NCBI GenBank assembly: GCA_950295325.1
Contig: OX485809.1
Location: 18,292,001-18,356,000, forward strand
Direction of reading: 5' to 3'
DNA: 64,000 bases
Source of the DNA: Polytrichum commune
Lineage: Eukaryota; Streptophyta; Polytrichopsida; Polytrichales; Polytrichaceae
Position numbers and translations under genes: made by a program
The notes under the pieces: model-generated
The model's input: only the letters and a program-made list of their open reading frames with translations
What the model was told of the DNA's origin: nothing
Databases searched by the model: none
Shown here: positions 33,451 to 51,581 of the stretch, piece by piece
Numbering within the stretch: position 1 is the first letter of the stretch
How the letters are laid out: the number at the start of each line of letters is the position of its first letter

Positions 33451-35656
33451 CGGCTAATCCCAAACAAGGCTTTTGGCTTCATTATTCAATTAATTGTGGG
33501 TATGGTGGGAGCAAGCACCTCCCAAGCCTTAACCTCATCGTAGGAGGGATTCGAGGTGCCCCTCAACAGATTTGATACATGCATGCCACTCCAACGCCAC
33601 CCTTAATCCATTAAGAAAAATTAAAAGATGACTTTTGTGTAGTCTTAGAGTGTGCAAAGTCGTTGACCTCACGCATCCAGAAATACACACGTTTATGTGA
33701 GCATCCTACATTAATTTTGTGTGAACATCACAATGGCAATTTGCAACAAATGTAGATATAGTTTTATCTAGGTTGAACAATTTTCAGGAATATGAAATTG
33801 GAACTCAATTTCATGTTAGATTTTACCATTGAGATGAAGACATGTTGAAGACATGAAGATAAAGGGGCATTATAATGTTGCAAAGGAATTTCTACTATGT
33901 GTTGCCATTTTTGTTACAATATACAAAATCACATTGATACATTCAAACTGTGCTCAGTAACCCTTCAATACCTCATTCGTCAAGGACACATGCGCCCTTT
34001 TTGACCAATGCCTAGGTCAATCACTTTCATGTACGCTAACAATCAAGGGACCTCAACAAGAGCAGTGATAAATAGCAACGTGAGCTATATGGACATGATG
34101 AACTGTAAAAGGAGCCTGGACCGGTGTGGTGATGTTTGATGAGATTTTATTAGTAGGGAATTTTGTGAAGCCAAATTTGGACTGAGCACTGCATAATGTT
34201 GTGTAGTTAATTAGTAATTTGGACCTCGTTTTGGTTAGTGACATAACATTACCAATGGTTGTTTAGATATGTGGATCATTCTTCTTAATGCTCCATCCAT
34301 ATTTGAGTGGTACGTGGGAAAGCTGTTAGTCAAGGGTGGACACTGAAAAGACATGCGTCTTAATAAAATTGGATCATGTGCTCAAGTGTACAAACCAGTT
34401 TAGGTTCGATAGTTAACCCAATTGAGAGGACTTGTGTGTAACTTGAAGAGAAAGGGGATGTTGACCTCTTCTAATATTGCTTCTCAACTTCAATTCTCAA
34501 ACTTGAAACATCAAGGGTTTTGCAATTCATAACAGCTAATCAGATTTGACAATTCTTGATCCGATCCAATCCAATCCAACAGCCAAATTTGTATTGGAGT
34601 TTGAAGTGCTGCTGCTAAGCTAATCAATTTCTGCAGCACCTTCCATGCATTATTTGGCCAATTACTTGCATGCTGGCACATCAAAAACTGCATTCAAATG
34701 GCTAGCCAGAACAATGAAGTGGGCAATCAAGCAAAAGGTAGAATAACGAGCAAACTTGATATAGGAACACTTCTCGGAATAGACTAGAGGTATCATTTAA
34801 TTCAATTGGGATTTTGGTCGGGAGTTCTTTGTTTCATTCACAACATATTCCATGTTCAGTAAGTTTTCAGTGTATGCCTTGGCATCTTCCATGAAGTTAC
34901 CATAGAGCAGACTCGCGCTCATACTACAATTTGACTAGTTCAATTGCTGTATAAACCTCAAGCTAGTGAAGCATTAGTCATCTACAAGTATTCACAATAG
35001 TCCTTCTGTGTATGTCCCTTTCTCAAGCAATATGGAAGAATACTGATTGCAGAGTGATAGTTGGCACTTGTACTTCTACAATGAATCACATCCAGTACAA
35101 CATTGATTGCTAAGATGGCACTGTAAGAGAAATTCTACAACAGCAGACTCATAACATGTGTACAAAGACAAGGTGTCATCAACATTTGTAAAATATGCCA
35201 TTGGAAATAAGATATGGAACAGTTAAAAGCCTGGTAATACCTGGCCAAGCTCCAATCCGTTACAACCATCCTATACAGTATCGTGTTATACAACAACAAA
35301 AACTTTTCAAAATCTCTCATGGTTGTAGCCTGCACTTAGGGTCCAGAGGATAATCAGCCTCAGAATCTACGGTAGGTGCAGAAGAGCAGAATAGAGACAC
35401 TTCCAGAGGCAGGCAAACAAACCCAAAAATGTTCTCATGGGAATCTGGCACCCATATACAGCAGTTACCACAACCAAGTCTCTTTCAGGGGTTGGAAACT
35501 GCCAGTTCTGCAACATCGAATCTGCAGTTTGAATCGATCAATTTACTTCTTACAAGGGATAAATTCTGTCAATCATATTATTTCCAGTACTAGCCTAATG
35601 GAAACTAATAATTGGAGGTACCCCCAGGGGCAATATACCCTTGAGACTGCCATAGT

Positions 35657-40506
<4,850 letters not shown>

Positions 40507-41950
40507 TGCACCTATGCAAGACCCTAAAATTTCTGGGCCTTCCTCAATTTCGAGCCTTAAGATGATTTCAGGAATTTGAAGAATGTGATCACGGTACTCC
40601 AGGCACAATCACAATCTTGCAGAAATTTGTAGGTCAGTCAATCTGATCTCTGGAGGAGGTGGGTTCTACCGACATGATACTTTGCAACACATGTGAGAAC
40701 GATAGTTCTTTGTGTTCTTGCAGTCCCTAGTCTAGATTGAGAACAAGAATTACTTGTCATCACTTCAATTCTTGAAAGCCAACCTAATCCTCTATCCAAC
40801 TGGTCACTCTAAGAAACACATGAGGCCACACAGGATTCACATCCAGCATTGCAAGGCACACTCTAGAACCCTTGTTGCCCTCTCACAACATCTGCAGAAG
40901 CTGCCCCTCCACGCCTACGGTTCCTGCAAAAAGAATAACATCATAAGGTGAACCTGGAGATGGAGGAACCCTCCAACTCACATTACATGCATTCAATCAA
41001 TTCACAATATCGATGATTCAGGCACCAACAACACCAACACCTTGAAAGAATTAACTGGTGAATTCGGATTCAATTAAACCGACACATCATCAACAAACAT
41101 GAGAAATATAGAGACCAAACCTCAAAAGAACAACCTCGAGGGACACGCACAAGACAATTGATTCACCCTACAACACAAAAACTCGTACACAATAGACACC
41201 CAGTCGGAAAACAAATCCAACATTCTCCTACCCTACCTCCGCCCCAAACACTTTACAAACACCACGGACAAAATAAACAACAAATCACGTACAACGACAG
41301 AATCCACAAACAGACCCTCAAAAGATCCGCAACTCCTCCCTCCCGTTTCTTAGACCTACTCCTACAACGACAACCGCATCCACGTGAACGACATCATCGA
41401 GATGGAAATCGTCACAATAAAAAAACACAACATGTTCCAAGACTACCACCCACACGACGGGAAAAAAACATACCCTACCCTCGATCGACACCCAAACCCT
41501 AAAATGCACAATCCTGCAATACCCAGCCGAACTTGTTCGAAACACGTCGCGAAATGAAGCGCAATGGGATCACAGACCTTGCGGTTGAGCGGCCGATCGT
41601 TCAAAGTGGAGTAACCGGATAGATCAGATGTGGAGTGCACGCAATTTGGCTGCGAGGGCTCCTCTCACGCCAAAACGCTGCCTGCAAAGACAAGCTTCTT
41701 TGTGTTCTTGGCGGAGGGAGGAGAGGCGGCCGGTATAGCCGGAAATTCCAGGGCCGGGCTGCCCCCGGGGGGACACGAGCGCCGGTGACGTCACCCCGTG
41801 GCGTGCAAGCAAGGGTCCTATAGGCCGGGTGACGAAGAGGACGATACGTGGCATGATTTGATTGAGCGTGGGCGGTCCCTGGCACCGGTGGCCCGGGCCG
41901 GGTCGTGCTAGGCGACCTCTCATTGGCTGATGACCATTCCAAGTATGTGC
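40507..41950 (-). promoter_or_regulatory. Leader and probable promoter region of the Ca2+-ATPase gene
   Basis: On the minus strand a strong acceptor (TTATTCTTTTTGCAG, exon from 40923) suggests a leader intron and a 5' UTR exon at 40923-40507. Further upstream the sequence becomes CpG- and GC-rich (about 41640-41930), in contrast with AT-rich flanks. A telo-box-like AAACCCTAA lies near 41495. This fits a transcription start between about 41.4 and 41.9 kb; the exact site is not determinable from sequence. Confidence 0.5.
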
Positions 41951-44052
41951 ATTGTGCATGTTGTACAAGGAGGCTTTCTATTTTCGATGCAAGTGTGTGT
42001 GCTATCTTTATCTTGTCACAAATATATTAATACATACTTTGATTAAATTAGAGTATGAGATTAATTAACCAACTATTATTCCTAATAATATAGCTTTCTA
42101 TAGCTTTATACATAGCTTCGTGCTTTCAAGTAGGTTAGTTAGTACATACGTATGATGAAATTTTGTTTTTTTTTTTTAATTTCTTTTCACTCTCTAATTC
42201 AATTTCCTTGTATGTTTTTCACAAGGTAATGTATATTGATATGTCCTAATTTGTTTTAGATGGGGGTTTCACATAACATTACACAAGGGTCATCTTGTGG
42301 AATTCTCTTTCTATTTGAGAGCAAGCCTGACTTAGTCCTCACGAGGCAAATTGGGTATCAATGATGTTACCGGTTATTGTAGCTTGAATGCGATTTAGGT
42401 TGCGTTGGTAGAGTTCGAATTTTGATGGCAAGTGGTATTTTCAATGCTCTTAGCCAGCTAGCAGTGGGTACAAATTCATGTTGAGCACCTCGAGATGCAG
42501 GCATTCAAAGAAAATATTCTTGAATAAGTTGGTGGGACATGGTGGCTTTATAAAACATGGGACTTGACCTAAGAAATGTTACGCACTCTTCCAATACACT
42601 CGTTGAATAACTTTTCATGACCTCAAGGACATCTTGTAAGCTTTTGTGAGTAAAGTGGTGTGAAAAGTTCTTAAGTTTAGATCCTGGCAAACTTTATAAA
42701 TTCCATTGATGGTCCAAGACCTAGACAAAGATGCTTCAATGGGGGAAAAAAACAAGGGGAAGGGGGAGGGATGTTGATGTTGCAGTTACAACCACCCATC
42801 TAACCTTTTGGCCCATACATCTTTTTTGTTTCTTGCATGATATGGTGAAATTACAAAATGCATTGAAATTGTAATAAATATACGCTTGTGTATAGCATAT
42901 GAAATATTCACACCTACATTTCTTAATCAAGTATTTAAATACTAACTTTCTTACCGTCCATACACATTCATTTTATGCTCTCGTCTTTTGATACATCATA
43001 GACCTACATTAGCTTTAAACCCAAATATATGTAAATTTTGTTTGTGAGGATTCAATTCAACTTTTGATTGTAAATGTGCATGCATACATACAACATTTAA
43101 ATCAACATCAATGTGTATGCTTTCAAGAAAAAAAAAATATATATATATATATATATAGCCTTGTAACCTTCATTCAATATCAAATTAACATCATGTGTTG
43201 CTATATGAAAAAGCTCAAACCTTGGGTGTTAAAACCCTTGAATAAGTTGTCCATGTGTCTCCAATAATGACTTCAAACTGAAAAAGAGAAAAAAGAAACA
43301 ACAACAACAACAACAACAACATGTATTTTTGTATGTCATGTTTAACTAGATTAACATGAAACAAACATAGAGGACCCTCAAAATCAATTGGTTAGTGCTT
43401 TATTTATCAATCGGCTATGACGATGATAAAGCACGACGATATTTCCAAAATGACACGAGTCCACACAACGGAATTTTAGGTCCACCAACATCCGCTTTCT
43501 CGAAGAGCAAATCGGGGCCCGAAAGTGGGTCACAACTAGCATCTCCACATGGCTCCAAAGTAGTGGACTAGAGTTAAGATCTCTCCCATTGGCGGTGGAA
43601 TTGTCGCAAGTACATTACCTTACAACGTGTGTATTTCTCTTCTCACGTTGAGCATTCTACATCAACACATAGCTTACCTATTCCCTTTGTTTTCACCCAA
43701 TTTTGCATAAGCAAGGAGGCCTGATGTAACATTCGTTCAAGCATGGCTTGTGTTCTTTACTTAAGGGCCTCTGGGGCCGCTACTTAGTCTTTTTAGTGTT
43801 TTAGGTTTTTAGTTGAGTTTAAAACTACCATTATTTTAAATAATTACTATAACAATTTTATCAAAAAAGAACCTTGGTACATGGGGGCTGGGGCAAACCA
43901 ATCCGTACACTGGTTCCTTGGAGGCAAAGGTTTTAGGCATCCAACAAGGAACGAGTGTATGGGTTGGTTCGCCCAAATCGTGCATTGGAAGGGAGATGTG
44001 AAGGGGAAGGTAAAGGCCTCGAGCAAAAGGGATGGTAGCTACGCTGATTATC
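41951..44052. other. Intergenic, no gene recognised
   Basis: AT-rich with an (AT)n run near 43135-43158, a (CAA)n run near 43299-43320 and several poly-T or poly-A tracts. No supported gene. Confidence 0.6.
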
Positions 44053-44252
44053 CCAATTAATGCAGGGTATTATTTTGGAGTTACAAAGTGCAATAACATC
44101 TTATTCAGAAACTCAATCTTTACTAATGAAAGTTCAATAAGTTGTTCGGACATTATAGAATATAAACGACTTTGCTTGGTAAAATGTTACATTCTCGTTA
44201 AATAGTTGAAGCATTGTGCAACTCTGAATAATAATCAATGTGACAACATGGA
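44053..44252 (-). mobile_element. MITE family A, copy 1 (reverse)
   Basis: Its reverse complement follows the same order as 47603-47794: GAGTT(G/A)CAYAATGC near the start, ATTTTACCAAG, ATGTCCGAACAAC(T/C)TATTGAACTT and AAGATGTTATTGCA near the end. Terminal sequences are more eroded than in copy 3. Confidence 0.7.
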
Positions 44253-44971
44253 AGATGAAGGTAAAGGGCTTAAGGGATGATATTAATCATTTAAAAAAAA
44301 TTTGCCTTTAGAAGAGGGGGTTAAATGCAATCACGGGAAGAAGAAAAGAAGGGTTTGTGTAGAGAAATCACGTAATATTATAGGTAATAAGCGATAAACA
44401 ATGTTAAGCACAAATTCAATTCAAAATTTGAACAAGGTGTCACGTGTCAATAAAGGACACTACTCATGAACGAACTTTTAAGCACCGACTTACTTATCGA
44501 ACTTGCTTATCACCTAGGGTACTAGGTGTTAAACAAGTGGCTTTCCCTCCTTAGAATGGGGAACGTGCCCAATAAATTTGGTGCTCATTATCCAAAGCAA
44601 GACACTAAACACACACCCTCCACCCAAAAAGCTCCATGTAGCTGAGGGAAGGGATGTTAGGGCTTGACTTGAAGGAGGACCCCAAAAGCATTGTTTACCT
44701 ACAATTGTTAGCTATTGCCATGACATTCAATCCCGCATGCAACAACTACGAGCTTGTGAGATTCTCCTTCCATGTTACATGGAGCACATTTACTACATCG
44801 ATTTTCCCAATTAGTGTGTGTTACTATTCGGACTTACGTAGTGTTGTAGCCGTTTTTCGAGGATGTATTACTTTACCAAACAAAGTTATGTATGTTCCAC
44901 AATGTCCGAACAACCTATTAAACTTTTGTTAGTAAAAATTGGAACTCCCGAGGAAGATGTCATTGCAACTG

Positions 44972-45321
44972 CCCCAGGCTAGATCACATCTTCATTCGGT
45001 TGGGCCCCGCCCCTCCCACGCCTCCTTCACATCTCGGTCTTCCTTGCCCGCACCTGCGTGGGAACTCTTCCTCGTTGGGAACCAATGTGACAATACCCGG
45101 TCAGAATCACACACATTCAGGTCGACATCACTTTTATTATTCCCAAGTTAATTGACGAAGCTCCTTCACATGCCTTGATGGGCTTCAATGATCGGGTATC
45201 GTCACATTGGTTCCCAACGTAAAAGAGTTCCCATGCAGGTGCGGGCAAGAAGACTGGGCAGTGAAGGAGGCGTGGGAGGAGGTGGGGCCCAGCCGAATGA
45301 AGATGTGATCTAGCCCAGGGC
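44972..45321. mobile_element. GC-rich foldback element, about 350 bp
   Basis: The two ends, both GGCTAGATCACATCTTCATT read inward, continue as long imperfect arms of about 130 bases each (for example CCCACGCCTCCTTCAC and its complement, TTGGGAACCAATGTGAC and its complement) around a loop of about 90 bases. The whole element can fold into one hairpin. It lies inside a family A MITE. Confidence 0.85.
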
Positions 45322-45349
45322 GCAAAAATTGCGCGACTCCAAATACTAA

Positions 45350-45723
45350 GAGCATCTCCACCCTGCCGCGTTAAAGGGACTTGGCAAGCCCTTTAACGCG
45401 GCCTTGGAGAAAAACCTGCCCCACCCCTCCCCAACAACGAGGCCTTGATTGCCAGGGCTCTTCAAACTTCCGGCTCCACTCACTATCCTTGCGGGTGAGC
45501 GTTGCTCTTGCTGCGCCCACATTCCGGGGCCTCATCCACTTGCAATTCAGTGAACCGTGCCACTTTTGGGAATCAGGGAATATTCTTGACAATTTTTCGG
45601 CTTGAAGAGCCAGTATGCAAGTAACGGTGGGGGAGTGCCACCCTAAAAAAATTTAGTGCATGCTTGGAGCCCTTCAAAACGCATTTCGAGAGCCTGCCTT
45701 TCTGCCCAAGGGTGGAGATGCTC
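45350..45723. mobile_element. Tourist/Harbinger-like MITE with TAA duplication, 374 bp
   Basis: The terminal inverted repeats GAGCATCTCCACCCT are perfect over 15 bases, and TAA lies on both sides (45347-45349 and 45724-45726), the three-base target typical of PIF/Harbinger. It contains a GC-rich 14-bp hairpin GCCGCGTTAAAGGG/CCCTTTAACGCGGC at 45365-45402. Confidence 0.85.
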
Positions 45724-45740
45724 TAATCCGGATAATCGGT

Positions 45741-47602
45741 GTGGGTAAAAGATGCCTATGGCACGGGGAAATGTGAAGAACCACTGCTTTTTGTATTAAG
45801 AAACGACTGACAAAGTTAGTATAGGGAATAGAGGACGATGTCAATAAGAGAAAGTGGTCAAGTCGTGACAGAGGACAGTTATTGTCCTCCTTCCAGTACA
45901 AGTCTTAATGCACCCACTATACTTATTTATAGATTAGTTATGCCAAATAGGTACCATTTGCATGCACCATTGATTTCTGGTTCAGCATAAGTGGTTTTGT
46001 TTTGTTTTGTTTTCAACAGCATACACAAGGTAGACAATGTCAAAGCCGTCAATTGAAGCGTTGGATATATGTACTGCTATTGAATTAATACCAAATCGTT
46101 AGCGACTGAAGGGGAATTTCAATGCACCGAAGTATGTCTTCTTTGAACTCCTCGTACAAAAGTTAGAAGGGTTCAAAGTTTCATCGATAGAACGGGTCTA
46201 ACACCAACAACGCAACATGATGTTGAAGTAGTGGACATTATTGAGAAATCCATATGTAGTCATTGTGCATGGTTTTGGGGCGTTAGTTTTGGGTGGGATA
46301 TTACTGTAGTTTTTGCATGTTGTATCTTTGCCTTCGTGGCATGTTTACACTAGTGACCAATGACAGTGACCACCGTTCTCTAGATTCTCTTAGTGGTTGA
46401 GAGAGATGAGTGGTGGTCACACTTTGTTACATGCTTGGTCACCAAAATTAAAAGTGATTGTGTTAAAGAATGGATGAGAAAGTGACACGAAATCATGTGA
46501 CATGTCCAAATGTGAATAATTTTTGGTGTTCACCCGGATTTTGCAACAAGAGAACCAAAATAGGTTGTCTCATCAAAATGTAAAGGTGACCATCTCATTA
46601 GCATATTCTGCTCTTGTAATTTTTTATTTAAATTTTTCATAGAAATACTACATCCCAGTTTTAGTCCACTTTATATTGTGTCCCATGACCAAGGCTTTAA
46701 AAATGTGATGTGGATTTCATGTGGTTGGGGTTATCAGACCACCAATGATAACCATGAGAAATCCTAGATCATCTTTTTCTCGCATCCCTTGGTCATTGAC
46801 TTCAACACTTTGTCTGATCGTAAAGTGGGGGGGGGGTGAAAATGACATGTTGATTATGTTTTTTGAGCTTTCACACCTTTTGCCTCTCAATTTCTCACTA
46901 ACTTGAAATCCCTTTGAGGTAGACTAAATATTGTAGAAATAAATCAACATGTCTACCATTGGGTGCAAGCATGGTAAATTAGACCAAAACAATGCTCTGG
47001 TTTACTAAAACCATATGTTTTTGGAGGTCAAAGGCCTAAAAGTAGTAACAAAGCGTTGTTTAAATTGGATTTCTTTTTCTTTGTCTTTTCATGATGATCT
47101 CTATTGTTGTATTGAATACATAAATGTAGAACACCAAGTTGTGATTTTCAAAATTTATCTTTAAGAGTCATGCTTAAAAAGCACATAATTGACTTTGATT
47201 TTGAACATAATTTCATGACCTTGAATATTTTGAAGTTGGATTATTCACTGTATGCATTACATACTTGAGGTCATCATCACAAAAATTTGTACAAAAACCA
47301 CCAATTCAATGTAATTTGATTATATTTGAAAGACACTTTAAACAATTACTTGTTCAATATCACTACTTGCACACCACTTGCAACATCTTCTAATATATGT
47401 AGACTTTTCTTGGAAATGAATCTGTCATCATAAATTGCTTGGCTTTGTAGATCAATATGTTTTGAAAATGTTTTTGAAATTTTTCTTCACAAAATTCAAA
47501 GTCAGTGTATAGTTTTGAATCACTTCCACTTGAACCCATGCTAGGATCAAGAGCTATTCACTTTACTGTGCTTGCACCCCACCACACTGATTAAGTTGTA
47601 CC
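45741..47602. other. Intergenic, no gene recognised
   Basis: AT-rich sequence without supported coding regions. A short G run lies near 46828. Nothing else stands out. Confidence 0.6.
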
Positions 47603-47794
47603 AATTAGTGTGTGTTACTATTCATAGTTACGCAATGCTTCAACCATTTAATGAGAATGCAATATTTTACCAAGAAGATTCATTTATATTATGTTATGTC
47701 CAAACAACCTATTGAACTTATGGTAGTAAAAAATGAACTCATGAGTAAGACATTGTTGCATTGCATAACTCTTAATAGTAACACACACTAATTA
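47603..47794 (+). mobile_element. MITE family A, copy 3 (best preserved), 192 bp
   Basis: The ends are inverted repeats of about 36 bases starting AATTAGTGTGTGTTACTATT, with four mismatches. Related copies lie at 44053-44252 and 44809-45740. Confidence 0.85.
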
Positions 47795-47817
47795 AGTAAA
47801 AAGTGTAGTGACAACTA

Positions 47818-48008
47818 ATTATCATACCATTATTAAGCAGTGTGTGTTCATTCATGTGGGCCATGAGAATATAGCCATAAGATGTCCCAACCTAGTGCAA
47901 GAAAACTCATATTCAATGTGAATATTCACTAGGTCGGGGCATCCCATGATTATATTCTTAGGACCCACATGAATGAATGCACATTGCCTAGTAATGCTAT
48001 GATTGAAG
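47818..48008. repeat. Long imperfect hairpin, about 190 bp
   Basis: Arms 47818-47896 and 47928-48008 are inverted copies of each other at roughly 80% (for example TTCATTCATGTGGG and CCCACATGAATGAATG, ACCTAGTG and CACTAGGT) with a loop of about 30 bases. The shape is that of a foldback MITE or a small-RNA precursor. It lies directly after a family A MITE. Confidence 0.8.
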
Positions 48009-51000
48009 CCTACCTCCTAAGGTACTCTTGATCAAATTCTCATAGACCATCATCCATTTGTCCATTTGGCGTCATGTATCCTCCACATAATTTTTGGATC
48101 TTTATAAATTGGCTTTAAGATTGGGGATTGCACACTTCAATGACTTCTACTTTCTTGTATGCTTGCTTGCATCTAAGTTATCCTCTGCATATTAAGGAAA
48201 GGGTTTTGTAATATTAACATGCAAGCATGTTGTATACCACGGTCGGATAACACAAGTTGAGATGCCAAGAGAATATTGAAAAAAATTTGAGGGTGGCTTA
48301 AGCCCGAAGCCTTAACCCAAATCCTATGGGAACTCCAATGTTCAAGGGTGCTCGCATGGGGTCTCAAGTTCCAAGTATTACTAATGTTGACAAGTCCCAA
48401 CAAGGAGGCAAAGTCCCAACTTTTGAGTCTCGAGATAATATTAAAATATGTTTAAATGTTATTTTAGTTGGATCTTGATTATTTTATTCAAAATAGATGC
48501 GGGACTTTTGTTGAGGATTGGGTCTAGCTTTTTTGCTCGACCCAAGGCTCAACACAAATCCCAAGCCCCAAGTCCAAAAAATGTTGTCATGTAGGCGTCC
48601 ATGTGGGACTTGGGACTTGGGACCCCATGTGAAGTGGTAAGTCCCAGTTTTCATATTGCTCAACAACTGAGATAACACAAATTGACCTCAGGTGATTTGG
48701 GACATTGTGTGAACTTGAAAAATAATATTTGGATGGGTGACCTTTATAATGTTTGCTTTCTATTGCACCCTACCATATATGTTCCACTCAATCATAGCGG
48801 GTGTATTCATAAGTACTTGATGTTTTCAACTAGCCATGTGGGAATCCAAGGATTTGCCTTTGGGAGGGGGGAGGGGGGAGGGGGGCACATATTGGGTGCT
48901 AGTCAGCATGTCTGTGTTCATTCAAGGTATTTACCTTTTGAAAGGAGGCAATAGTCAAGGGCCCTACAATTCTTGGAATACTTGTTTCATGATTATATAT
49001 AGACTTAGACCAACTCCAAAATTAAGCAACACCATAATTCACATCATTGGCAAGATGGGAACCATCTATTTTTTCTTTCTTTCTGTCTTGGTTTATATGT
49101 ATACCAACTATTGCAATGATTAACAAAATGTGAAGTCCATGACAATGTGCCCAAGTAGGCCGTTTCAAGGTTGCATGTCTAGCTTGGTAGATCACATACA
49201 TGATATTGCATGGCTAATCCTTAACGTGGTTAATGTTGTGTTGTTTGTGAGCTCGTAATACTTCTAGGCCTTGGCATAACACTATACCCTCCTTCATACT
49301 ACCATTACTCATAGACTCATTCTTACTCATCCATTCATACTACTCTAGCCCACTTACATGGCCCATCAAACTCCACAACTACCACTCCCCCCACATAGGC
49401 AACGCAATATTCAGATCCCAAGGCAACGCCACTCCACCCAATGGGCAAGGAGAGGCCTAGTGTACCCACCAGACTATCAAATTATATTAGAATCACTACA
49501 TTGGGCTAGATTGGTGGCACGCACAAACCATGGGGCCCTTACCATTTTCATACTACCACGTAAAGATTAGTATAACAAAAGACATCCCCTCACTGGCCCC
49601 CGCCCAGACACCCAAGTACTCGTTTACCTTGATGCACACATCCTCACATGCCACCCTCAATCAAGTTCCCAACATACATAGCCAAAACCAAACCCAAAAA
49701 GTTGTGATCCTATGTGTATACTAGTTCTAGAGCCTCTCCATTATCCCCGTGTTCGCCAAAATATTCATATAATGCCTCAAAGCCACATTATACCTAACAA
49801 ACTTACTCCTCACACAAAATCCCAACCCATCGAACACACCCACCAAGGTAACACACTATGGAAATGCACCCACACCCTCCTACTAATTTGAATAGCCCCA
49901 TCCCCCCACCTTTCCCAACCTCGTTCTATAACAAACACAACTCAAATACCCCACCATCCACACCTATTACACATATGGCTCAAAAGACCCACTAGTTTAG
50001 TCTCCTCTCTCCAACCACTTATGGTCATCATCCAATGCATAGATGGGCAAACCACATAGAGCCTCAAACTACAATATAATCAATACATGGGAAATAAAAT
50101 AAAACACATTATTTGGCCCATCCAATTCCCCTCCCCCGTCTGCAACCTTTGCCCACTATAAGAAAATGACACGTGCCTCCACCTACTTTCCATGTGCATG
50201 AACATCAAACTCAATAACATCCGAATAACCAAACACAACAAAACAATATGGCAAATACACAACTACTCCTCTCCCACTGTTCAACAAGAGACACATTCCT
50301 AATAAATGTTGGCACCCACCTTGGAAGCCCCCCATAGAACACAATCATTCCATGGCTATACGCATGCCTTTGTGCCACAAGACCATGTCAATGGCTTGCT
50401 AGGCTCCGGCCTAACATCCTTGTCATCATCACGACCTTCCTGGTGAAAACCACACACCACACCATCCAAAACTCGAGCGCACAATTCACTGAGTTTACAT
50501 TCTGCCAAGATCTCGATCCCACCCCCACCACCCAACGGGAAAAAGAAAAAAAGAAAAAGAAAAAGACCAACCTTTGGTGGACGCACTAGAAGAAACCAAA
50601 TGATATGTAACACTCACTATCCTCATAATAAGCATCCGAAGCAAGCATACACACGAACAACATCACCAACCTCTTCAAATATTATTACATACTTTAATGT
50701 CCATACATACGTGCATGCAACAAATCCACCCAATAGCTAGCAAATACATCACACCATTCATGCTCAACAAACAAAGATTGGAAATCCATTAGCCACCAAT
50801 ACTTCCCACCCTAAGAATCACCCCGGGAATCAAACCCAACACATGTTGCAACGAGCCAAAACCTTGGTACAAACAAAACTAATACCCCCCCCCCCCCCTT
50901 GTTGGGCCTACAATGCCCTTTTCATTTGTCATTATAGGGATCATGAGGCGGTAACACTTGTCTCATAGCCATTACTCAATAAACTTGCTATGGATTCACA

Positions 51001-51581
51001 TATGAGCTCGCGGCTATGATCAAGGTGAAATGTCCCTCATTCGTGACAACACCAACGGTTAGCGTTGCCTCTCTGGGCAGGGGAATAAATTATAGGCCAT
51101 GGGCCTTACACTACTATTGGGAAACCCTCGGTGAATAGTAGGATGCACCGCCACCATTATGTGTCATTCCAATCACACGAAAGGAGATCTCAAGTAAATT
51201 TGACAATAAAAACTCTTGTAATTAGGATGATTGGTTCTTTAACTTTTAAATCCTCCTCTCATCTATAAACTTCCATGACAAAGAAGACATGTTTCATTGC
51301 AAGTTTTGGATTCTACAAATGTAAATTATAGGATTTTTTCTCCCATTAATTCTCAACCTCATGGTAATGGGGTTATGACCAGTGTGTATGTTTGACAAAT
51401 TTCATTTGACATTCAACTTCAAATCCAAAGTGTCACATGATGTTTTCAAAAACAAAAATGAATGTCAATTGACATATACATTTTATTCTAAGATGTCACC
51501 TCAATTTCGGGTTACGCAATATTTAGAAAAACTATTATTTGGAATAATCCAAATACAATCTTGATTTGTAATGAAAAACTA
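48009..51581. other. Intergenic, no gene recognised
   Basis: Contains a G-quadruplex-like run at 48862-48885 and a poly-C run at about 50886-50899. Between 49280 and 50700 the plus strand is CCA- and CAC-rich. No supported gene. Confidence 0.55.
48862..48885 (+). other. G-quadruplex-forming motif
   Basis: GGGAGGGGGGAGGGGGGAGG and the following Gs make four runs of three or more G separated by single A residues, a canonical quadruplex pattern with one-base loops. Confidence 0.85.

Larger units (their letters stand above)
27816..35656. other. Long intergenic region, no intact gene recognised
   Basis: AT-rich and mostly featureless, apart from possible coding fragments at 28470-28840, a tandem duplication at 32856-33060 and a repeat fragment at 33215-33450. 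Open frames at 30546-31039 resemble nothing I know. The last few hundred bases before 35657 would be the 3' UTR side of the Ca2+-ATPase. Confidence 0.55.
44809..45740 (+). mobile_element. MITE family A, copy 2, interrupted by two later insertions
   Basis: It starts AATTAGTGTGTGTTACTATTC at 44809 and follows the family order to CATTGCAACTGC (44960-44971). It is then split by a foldback element (44972-45321), resumes as TTGCGCGACTCCAAATACTAA and is split again by a TAA-flanked element (45350-45723). The far end is poorly preserved. Confidence 0.6.

Noticed and set aside
49280-50700. CCA/CAC-rich stretch as a proline/histidine-rich gene
   Set aside because: Frames are short and interrupted and lack splice-supported joins; the composition looks like a strand-biased repeat.
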